Of a stretch of DNA of 21,157 nt, positions 17,074-21,157 are shown piece after piece (the first letter of the stretch is position 1; each line of letters starts with the position of its first letter). The stretch is from Peptococcaceae bacterium (GTDB lineage Bacteria > Bacillota > Peptococcia > Peptococcales > Peptococcaceae), in NCBI GenBank assembly GCA_017532485.1, contig JAFXJE010000058.1, positions 1 through 21,157 on the forward strand, in the 5' to 3' direction. A program made the translations under genes and the position numbers. The notes under the pieces are model-generated. The model did no database searches, was not told the DNA's origin, and worked only from the letters and a program-made list of their open reading frames with translations.

Positions 17074-17712
17074 ATGGAAAAAGAAAAAATCTATGCGGCA
17101 ATTGACCATACGGTATTAAAGCAAACTACTACTTGGCAAGATGTTGTACGTTTGTGTGACCAAGCAATTGCTGGAGGCGCTGCATCTGTTTGTATTCCAC
17201 CTAGCTATGTAGCTAGAGCAAAAGAATATGTAGCAGATAAAATGGCAGTGTGTACAGTAATTGGTTTTCCTAACGGTTATCAGACTACTTTAGTTAAATT
17301 GGTCGAAACCAAAGAAGCTCTTAGTGCTGGTGCTGATGAAATTGATGTGGTAGTCAACTTAGGTGACATTAAAAATGGTGATTGGGATCTAGTTCAACAA
17401 GAATTAACAGCCTTGAAAAAGGCTTGTGGTAAGAAAGTGTTGAAAGTCATCATTGAATGTTGCTATTTGACCGAAGAAGAAAAAATCAAAATGTGTGAAA
17501 TCATTACTGCTTTGGGTATTGATTATATCAAGACCAGTACCGGTTTTGGTTCCGGTGGTGCAACGATTGAAGATATAGAGTTGTTTAAGCAGCATATTGG
17601 ACCAGAGGTGAAAATTAAAGCAGCTGGTGGTATCCGTGATTTAGCTGCTGCTGAACAATATCTTAACCTAGGCGTAAGCCGTATCGGCAGTAGTAATATT
17701 TTAAATCATTAA
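17074..17712 (+). CDS. deoC: Deoxyribose-phosphate aldolase
   Basis: DeoC splits 2-deoxy-D-ribose 5-phosphate into acetaldehyde and glyceraldehyde 3-phosphate, the step that feeds the sugar of deoxynucleosides into glycolysis. The 212-residue protein is a cytosolic TIM barrel of standard length. Lys153 in YIKTSTGFG is the Schiff-base lysine, Lys182 in KIKAAGGIRD the second active-site lysine, and Asp91 in EIDVVVN the conserved acid. IDHTVLK near the N-terminus and GVSRIGSSN at the C-terminus are also typical. The GGGGAG ribosome site overlaps the preceding stop region, and the gap is 14 bases, so deoC appears to be the last gene of the activase operon. No other nucleoside catabolism gene is nearby. 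Confidence 0.96.
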   Translation: MEKEKIYAAIDHTVLKQTTTWQDVVRLCDQAIAGGAASVCIPPSYVARAKEYVADKMAVCTVIGFPNGYQTTLVKLVETKEALSAGADEIDVVVNLGDIKNGDWDLVQQELTALKKACGKKVLKVIIECCYLTEEEKIKMCEIITALGIDYIKTSTGFGSGGATIEDIELFKQHIGPEVKIKAAGGIRDLAAAEQYLNLGVSRIGSSNILNH

Positions 17713-17719
17713 GAATGAT

Positions 17720-17758
17720 AAGGCTTACTTGTTCTCAAAAAGGATAAGTAAGCCTTGT
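17720..17758 (+). terminator. Terminator after deoC
   Basis: AAGGCTTACTT (17720-17730) pairs perfectly with AAGTAAGCCTT (17746-17756), and about five more pairs including wobbles can form inside. The following T stretch is short (TTGTTTG), so termination may be less tight than at the other sites in this window. Confidence 0.8.
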
Positions 17759-17775
17759 TTGTCGAAAAACAAAGA

Positions 17776-17804
17776 TGTACAAAATATTCCAAATAATATA
17801 TACT
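17776..17804 (+). promoter_or_regulatory. Promoter of the Rpn-family gene
   Basis: TGTACA (17776-17781, 4 of 6) and TATACT (17799-17804, 5 of 6) are separated by 17 bases. The start of transcription would be near 17811, leaving a leader of about 80 bases. Confidence 0.55.
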
Positions 17805-17822
17805 ATAAATAGCGACAATCCT

Positions 17823-17891
17823 AATTTTCATCATACTCCGTCGTTTGAAACTATTTATCTACATTTTAAAGAAAGGGAGTTGATGAAAATT
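17823..17891 (+). promoter_or_regulatory. Leader helix that can hide the Rpn ribosome site and start codon
   Basis: The leader segment 17823-17839 is complementary to 17876-17891: 16 pairs with one bulged T at 17834. The 3' strand contains most of the GGGAG ribosome site (17875-17879), an ATG at 17883 and the first two bases of the TTG start at 17890. The two strands are 36 bases apart. If it folds, the ribosome could not bind. This is read directly from the sequence, and the regulatory role is inference. In the 36 bases between I see only a small GTTTGAAAC element. Confidence 0.6.
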
Positions 17892-18699
17892 GGAAACCTT
17901 TGCGGAACAAAAGGAGTTTGTGGCAAAGCTCAATCTTATCGAAGATGAGTTTTTCAGCAAAGTTGCTGAAGATTTGGAAGCTTGTGAAGAAATCATCCGT
18001 ATCATTCTGCAAAAACCGGACTTAAAGCTGATAGATAATCAGCCTCAACGAGTACTGCGGAATATTGACAAGCGTGCAGTAACGCTGGATTTACTTTGCG
18101 AAGATGCTAATGGCAACAAATTTAATGTCGAGGTACAAAAGTCAGACTGTACAGACCATCAAAAGCGAATGAGGTATAATGTGTCTAATATAGATACGTC
18201 TTTCGTAGAAAAGGGAATTCCGTTTGATAAAGTGCCTGATATCTATGCTATTATGATTTCAGCATTTGACCCGTTTAAAGGCAACCACACAACATATCAC
18301 ATTCACAGAACAATTGCAGAACTTAACAAAAAAACAGACAACGGCATCCATGAAATATATGTAAACACAGCAGTAGATGATGGTACAGATATTTCGGAGC
18401 TGATGCAATATTTTTTGGACAGTAAAGCCGAAATCAATCCGAAATTTGAGAAATTAAGCAAACGTGTGGTATACTATAAAGAAACAAACAAGGGGGTAGA
18501 CAATATGTCCAGTGTGTTTGAGGAGTATGCTGAAAAATATGCTGAAAAATATGTGGAAAAAGCGAAAGAAGAAAAGGATTATACTACTGCAATCAATATG
18601 CTGAAAGAAAATGCATCTATTGAGTTTATTGCGAAAGTAATACCTACTCTTTCACTAGAAAAGATCAAAGAACTCAAGGAAAATTTGGAAAAAGAATAA
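17890..18699 (+). CDS. Rpn-family PD-(D/E)XK nuclease ('transposase') protein
   Basis: The 269-residue product belongs to the Rpn/YhgA-like PD-(D/E)XK nuclease superfamily, often labelled transposase but related to recombination-promoting nucleases. The nuclease core is seen in the N-terminal half: Asp67 in AVTLDLLC and Glu81/Gln83 in NVEVQKSD form the D...ExQ variant of the active site. The stretch QKRMRYNVSNIDTSFVEKG and DIYAIMISAFDPF are also common in the family. The C-terminal tail (205-269) is a charged helix region with three YAEK-type repeats. The frame is closed by a TGA at 17884, so TTG at 17890 is the first possible start. It lies 10 bases after GGGAG. The ATG at 17883 is out of frame and would give only a 21-residue peptide. 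It is a single-gene unit with its own promoter and terminator, as expected of a mobile or phase-variable accessory gene. Confidence 0.85.
   Translation: METFAEQKEFVAKLNLIEDEFFSKVAEDLEACEEIIRIILQKPDLKLIDNQPQRVLRNIDKRAVTLDLLCEDANGNKFNVEVQKSDCTDHQKRMRYNVSNIDTSFVEKGIPFDKVPDIYAIMISAFDPFKGNHTTYHIHRTIAELNKKTDNGIHEIYVNTAVDDGTDISELMQYFLDSKAEINPKFEKLSKRVVYYKETNKGVDNMSSVFEEYAEKYAEKYVEKAKEEKDYTTAINMLKENASIEFIAKVIPTLSLEKIKELKENLEKE
18526..18561 (+). repeat. Three 12-bp tandem repeats in the Rpn gene
   Basis: TATGCTGAAAAA occurs twice in a row (18526-18549) and a third copy with two changes (TATGTGGAAAAA) follows to 18561. It encodes YAEK-YAEK-YVEK in a helical linker. A multiple of three keeps the frame when copies are gained or lost. 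Confidence 0.85.
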
Positions 18700-18706
18700 A
18701 TTTAGG

Positions 18707-18745
18707 AAAGCGATTGAGATAATGAGGAGTCTCAATCGCTTTTTT
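18707..18745 (+). terminator. Terminator of the Rpn-family gene
   Basis: AAAGCGATTGAGA (18707-18719) pairs perfectly with TCTCAATCGCTTT (18730-18742) over a 10-base loop, followed by a T run to 18745. Confidence 0.93.
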
Positions 18746-18797
18746 CTTGTTGAAAATTGTTAGGCAATTCGTATAAGATTGGAGCAGAATGTTTTGC

Positions 18798-18826
18798 TTG
18801 ACAATATCGTTCTATTTGGATAGAAT
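18798..18826 (+). promoter_or_regulatory. Strong promoter of blaI-M56
   Basis: A perfect TTGACA (18798-18803) and TAGAAT (18821-18826, 5 of 6) are separated by 17 bases. It is the best match to the housekeeping promoter consensus in the window and is covered in part by the first operator. Confidence 0.85.
18810..18825. promoter_or_regulatory. Operator 1 of the BlaI-family repressor
   Basis: TTCTAT-TTGG-ATAGAA is a perfect 6-bp inverted repeat. It overlaps the promoter spacer and most of the -10 hexamer, so a bound dimer would block RNA polymerase. The assignment to the adjacent repressor is inference from position and from the twin site downstream. Confidence 0.75.
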
Positions 18827-18837
18827 GAAAATGTAGA

Positions 18838-18855
18838 ATTCTATTGCAATAGAAT
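18838..18855. promoter_or_regulatory. Operator 2 of the BlaI-family repressor
   Basis: ATTCTATTGCAATAGAAT is a perfect 18-bp palindrome that shares the TTCTAT...ATAGAA arms with operator 1. It lies just after the expected transcription start. The centres of the two sites are 29 bases apart, just under three helical turns. Confidence 0.78.
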
Positions 18856-18874
18856 GAAATAAGGAGAGCTCTTT

Positions 18875-19285
18875 ATGAATCAACCATTAAAAGAAACAAG
18901 TGAATTAAAAACAGAAATGAAATTATATGACAGTGAACTGAAAATTATGGAATATTTGTGGCAGTGTACTAATGCGATGCAACAAGTTTCTGCAAAGGAT
19001 GTTGCGGCTGAAATGGCTCGTACTGTCGGATGGAGTAAAACCACCACCTATACTGTATTGAAAAAATGCGTGGAAAAAGGTGCTGTAGAGCGTCAGGAAC
19101 CTGGTTTTGTATGCACTCCGTTGGTAAGTATGGAACAAGTGCAGGAGTATGAAACACGAGAACTCATCAACAAAATGTACCAAGGCTCGGCAGATTTATT
19201 AGTAGCTTCGCTTATTGGTCAGCAGAAGCTTTCCGGTGATGAAATTACTAGATTAAAGGCGTTGGTGAGTCAGCTAGAGGGATAA
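18875..19285 (+). CDS. BlaI/MecI-family winged-helix repressor
   Basis: The 136-residue protein is a penicillinase-repressor-type winged-helix regulator. The DNA-binding region (about 18-90) has SELKIMEYLWQ, the recognition helix WSKTTTYTVLKKCVEKGAV and the wing ending in CTPLVSMEQ. The C-terminal dimerisation part (about 95-136) has NKMYQGSADLLVASLIGQQKLSGDEI. In the classical system a membrane protease leads to cleavage at an Asn-Phe bond in this part. No Asn-Phe pair exists anywhere in this protein, and the aligned place reads Ser-Leu, so the cut site, if any, differs. The ATG follows AAGGAGAG by about 5 bases. The M56 protease gene follows after 17 bases. No beta-lactamase or PBP2a gene is present, so I do not use the symbol blaI as a proven name. 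Confidence 0.92.
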   Translation: MNQPLKETSELKTEMKLYDSELKIMEYLWQCTNAMQQVSAKDVAAEMARTVGWSKTTTYTVLKKCVEKGAVERQEPGFVCTPLVSMEQVQEYETRELINKMYQGSADLLVASLIGQQKLSGDEITRLKALVSQLEG

Positions 19286-19302
19286 AGCAGCGAGGGAGAA
19301 AA

Positions 19303-20712
19303 ATGAGATTATTACAGATGAGTGTTATGGGTTCTGTGCTGATTGTTTTGACCATGCTTTTGCGTCGCTTAGTGGGAGATAAACTTCCGCCAGGATGCTA
19401 TCTAGTGTTGTGGTCACTGGCTGGAGTGCGTTTGTTATTGCCTGTAATGATTGCTTCGCCGTTTAGTGTGTATCAGCTTTTGCAGAAGACGGACAGCAAT
19501 GATGTGACAGTATTCTATGAACCTATGATACCGGATAGGTTGCAGGAAATGCATACGGTAGTGCAGCCTATAATGAAAGAATTATTATTTCCAAATATTT
19601 TAACTATCCTTTGGTTTTGTGGAGTGATTGTATGTTTTGGCGTGATAGCTATGAAACACTGGCGCAATCGTGTAGCATATACTGCGTCACTACCTGTGGA
19701 AAATGATTTTATATTAAACTGGAGACGATACCATAAGCTATATCGCAAATATCAAATTTGTATTTGTCAGCAGATTATAACACCACTTACTTATGGTGTT
19801 ATTAGACCTGTGATTTTGCTTCCTGCTAATCAAAGTATGAGTAATGAAGATCTGCATATGGTACTGCTACATGAATGGAATCATATTCGCCATTTTGATA
19901 TATTGTGGCAATGGATATTGGTCATTATTTGTAGTATCCATTGGTTTAATCCACTAGTATGGATGATGTTTGTATTATGTCGTCAGGATATCGAGCTATT
20001 TTGCGACCAAGCGACTGTCAAATTTATGGAGGCAAAGGAACGCAGTGCCTATGCCTATTTGTTGCTGCGTCAAGCCGATACTTGCCGAGAAGTATCTCTT
20101 TTCAGTCATTTCTGTTTTACTGGGTATCATAAAATGGAAGAGAGGATTAAATTGATTATGAAGCAGAAACCTTTTAGTAGAAAAATATTGTTTATCACCA
20201 CTGGGCTATTGTGTGTTGGTGTATTATGCTTTGGCACTACCGCTATGGGTGAGGTGAATAGTGACATCAATATTGAAATTGCCCAGCAGAACGAAGGGAC
20301 AAAAATGGTATGGCCGATACAGTCAAATGAAGCAGTGCTTACTTTGCGGTACGGAGAACATATTCATCCGATTAGCAAAGAAATCATGAAGGTGGAGCAT
20401 ATTTGCATTGGTGGCGTTGAGAAAGGTACAGATATTATTGCCTCAGGTTCTGGTGTAGTAAAAGAAACTGGATTTGATACAGTATTAGGGAATTATGTTG
20501 TGCTACAGTATGAAAAAAATGTGATGCTTCGTTACTGGCATTGTGAAGAAGTGTTGGTAACGGAAGGTAAACATGTTGATGTGTATGATAAAATTGCCAC
20601 CGTTGGTCAGACTGGTGACGCTACGGGTCCATGTCTAAGCATTGCTATGTACCAGAATGGCGAAGCAGTAGACCCTATGCTATATATGGATAATGCAGTG
20701 ATGAAGGAATAA
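19303..20712 (+). CDS. M56 membrane protease with degenerate LytM/M23-like outer domain
   Basis: The 469-residue protein is a BlaR1/MecR1-type sensor protease. Membrane helices are seen at about 2-20, 33-52, 98-117, 203-226 and 295-315. The M56 zinc site is complete: His190-Glu191-Trp-Asn-His194 (HExxH), and Glu231 in DIELFCDQA as the third ligand. Residues about 335-469, expected outside the cell, resemble a LytM/M23 peptidoglycan peptidase with YGEHIHPIS, GNYVVLQY, VGQTGDATGP and VDPMLYM. Its metal ligands are lost: HxxxD reads His366-Ile-Cys-Ile-Gly370, and the HxH pair reads Cys444-Leu-Ser446. It is therefore probably a wall-binding sensor rather than an enzyme. There is no SxxK penicillin-binding domain. 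It is paired with the repressor gene 17 bases upstream. Confidence 0.88.
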   Translation: MRLLQMSVMGSVLIVLTMLLRRLVGDKLPPGCYLVLWSLAGVRLLLPVMIASPFSVYQLLQKTDSNDVTVFYEPMIPDRLQEMHTVVQPIMKELLFPNILTILWFCGVIVCFGVIAMKHWRNRVAYTASLPVENDFILNWRRYHKLYRKYQICICQQIITPLTYGVIRPVILLPANQSMSNEDLHMVLLHEWNHIRHFDILWQWILVIICSIHWFNPLVWMMFVLCRQDIELFCDQATVKFMEAKERSAYAYLLLRQADTCREVSLFSHFCFTGYHKMEERIKLIMKQKPFSRKILFITTGLLCVGVLCFGTTAMGEVNSDINIEIAQQNEGTKMVWPIQSNEAVLTLRYGEHIHPISKEIMKVEHICIGGVEKGTDIIASGSGVVKETGFDTVLGNYVVLQYEKNVMLRYWHCEEVLVTEGKHVDVYDKIATVGQTGDATGPCLSIAMYQNGEAVDPMLYMDNAVMKE

Positions 20713-20733
20713 CATAGTGATAATCAAGATAAT

Positions 20734-20770
20734 AAGCCATGTATCCAAGGATGAAGGATACATGGCTTTG
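20734..20770. terminator. Terminator between the M56 gene and the minus-strand gene
   Basis: AAGCCATGTATCC (20734-20746) pairs perfectly with GGATACATGGCTT (20756-20768), loop of 9 bases. The T run is short on both strands, so it may work less well than the other terminators. Confidence 0.8.
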
Positions 20771-20784
20771 TCATTGATATATCT

Positions 20785-21084
20785 TTATTTCACATATTTT
20801 AAGACATGCTGGGCTGTTAGGCGGAGCTGGATGGGGCTGCGGTTGAGTCCTACGAGGTGGTCAAAGTTGACATTCATTTCGGAGGCTTTGATTTCCTCTG
20901 TTTCCGCGTCAAAAGTAATCCAAAGATAGCCTGGAGGGAGTTTGCCGTCAGCGATTTGATAGTAGTTGGTTTTAGTGCCGTCAGGATTATCTTTTTGTTC
21001 GGTTAATTGAACGACTTCCAATAGTTCTGGTGGCTGTAATAATTCAATTTTACGCATTTTGGCAATCATTTGTTCAGTACTCAT
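20785..21084 (-). CDS. Uncharacterised 99-residue protein
   Basis: I do not recognise the family. The product is hydrophilic, with no signal peptide or membrane helix. It begins with a helical part rich in Leu, Glu and Gln (MSTEQMIAKMRKIELL, then EVVQLTEQKD). A middle part has DGTKTNYYQIADGKLPPGYLW and then WITFDAETEEIKASEMNVNF, which looks like beta strands. A last helix is LRLTAQHVLKYVK. AAGGAG lies 8 bases before the ATG, which supports real expression on this strand over the overlapping plus-strand frame. It converges on the M56 gene. A weak TATGAT -10 can be seen upstream, without a clear -35. Confidence 0.7.
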   Translation of the reverse strand: MSTEQMIAKMRKIELLQPPELLEVVQLTEQKDNPDGTKTNYYQIADGKLPPGYLWITFDAETEEIKASEMNVNFDHLVGLNRSPIQLRLTAQHVLKYVK

Positions 21085-21109
21085 GGTAGATACTCCTTTT
21101 GGTGATTTT

Positions 21110-21131
21110 ACTGCAATTAATCATACTGCAA
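21110..21131. repeat. Pair of ACTGCAA direct repeats upstream of the minus-strand gene
   Basis: ACTGCAA occurs at 21110-21116 and again at 21125-21131, 15 bases apart, one on each side of the possible -10 region of the minus-strand gene. It might be a regulator site, but two 7-base copies are weak evidence. Confidence 0.3.
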
Positions 21132-21157
21132 AGTAAAAAAAAAATAAATAGAAAAAA

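Noticed and set aside
17890..18699. An insertion sequence around the Rpn-family gene
   Set aside because: No terminal inverted repeats flanking the gene and no target duplication were seen. The inverted arms found are both inside the leader and overlap the start, which suits RNA folding better.
19303..20712. A classical BlaR1/MecR1 beta-lactam sensor
   Set aside because: The outer domain lacks the SxxK and KTG motifs of a penicillin-binding domain and instead looks LytM-like.
20717..20929. Plus-strand 70-codon frame after the M56 gene
   Set aside because: It starts in the terminator hairpin without a ribosome site and overlaps the better supported minus-strand gene.

Overview
The window comes from a low-GC Gram-positive-lineage (Firmicutes/Bacillota) bacterium, probably an anaerobe. 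The evidence is AT-rich coding sequence, AGGAGG-type ribosome sites, frequent TTG and GTG starts, hairpin-plus-T-run terminators, the order yggS-sepF-proC-yggT-ylmH-divIVA-ileS, and an oxygen-sensitive type of acyl-CoA dehydratase activase. A Negativicutes or Clostridia host fits best, but I cannot assign a genus from sequence alone.

Layout. (1) 1-870: the tail of an unidentified gene, then a cytosolic GHKL-type histidine kinase with no membrane segment. (2) 919-3884: a membrane operon of NfeD-family serine protease, flotillin FloA and a small anchored protein of unknown function, with an extended -10 promoter in front and a strong terminator behind. (3) 3916-11639: a long likely operon of eight closely packed genes: a HlyD-like membrane protein, the PLP-binding protein YggS, SepF, ProC, YggT, the S4 RNA-binding protein YlmH, DivIVA and isoleucyl-tRNA synthetase. 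It ends in a 16-bp perfect bidirectional terminator. This is the classic division/septum neighbourhood of Firmicutes. (4) 11649-12740: a minus-strand nitroreductase-like gene with a Fur-box-like site at its promoter, and a divergent 50-residue Cys-rich DUF1540 gene. (5) 12778-17756: an operon holding a two-domain acyl-CoA dehydratase activase (978 aa), a separate dehydratase-like protein (421 aa) and deoC. The first two look like halves of a protein that is commonly one chain. (6) 17776-18745: an Rpn/PD-(D/E)XK nuclease-family gene whose ribosome site and start can pair with its own leader in a 16-bp helix. (7) 18798-20768: a BlaI-family repressor with two palindromic operators on its promoter, followed by an M56 membrane protease that carries a LytM-like outer domain with its zinc ligands missing. 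(8) 20785-21084: a minus-strand small protein of unknown function.

The most interesting parts are the BlaI/M56/pseudo-LytM unit with an operator unlike the classical bla/mec one, and the self-occluding leader of the Rpn-family gene. I found no tRNA, rRNA, CRISPR array, insertion-sequence transposase of DDE type, or phage genes.
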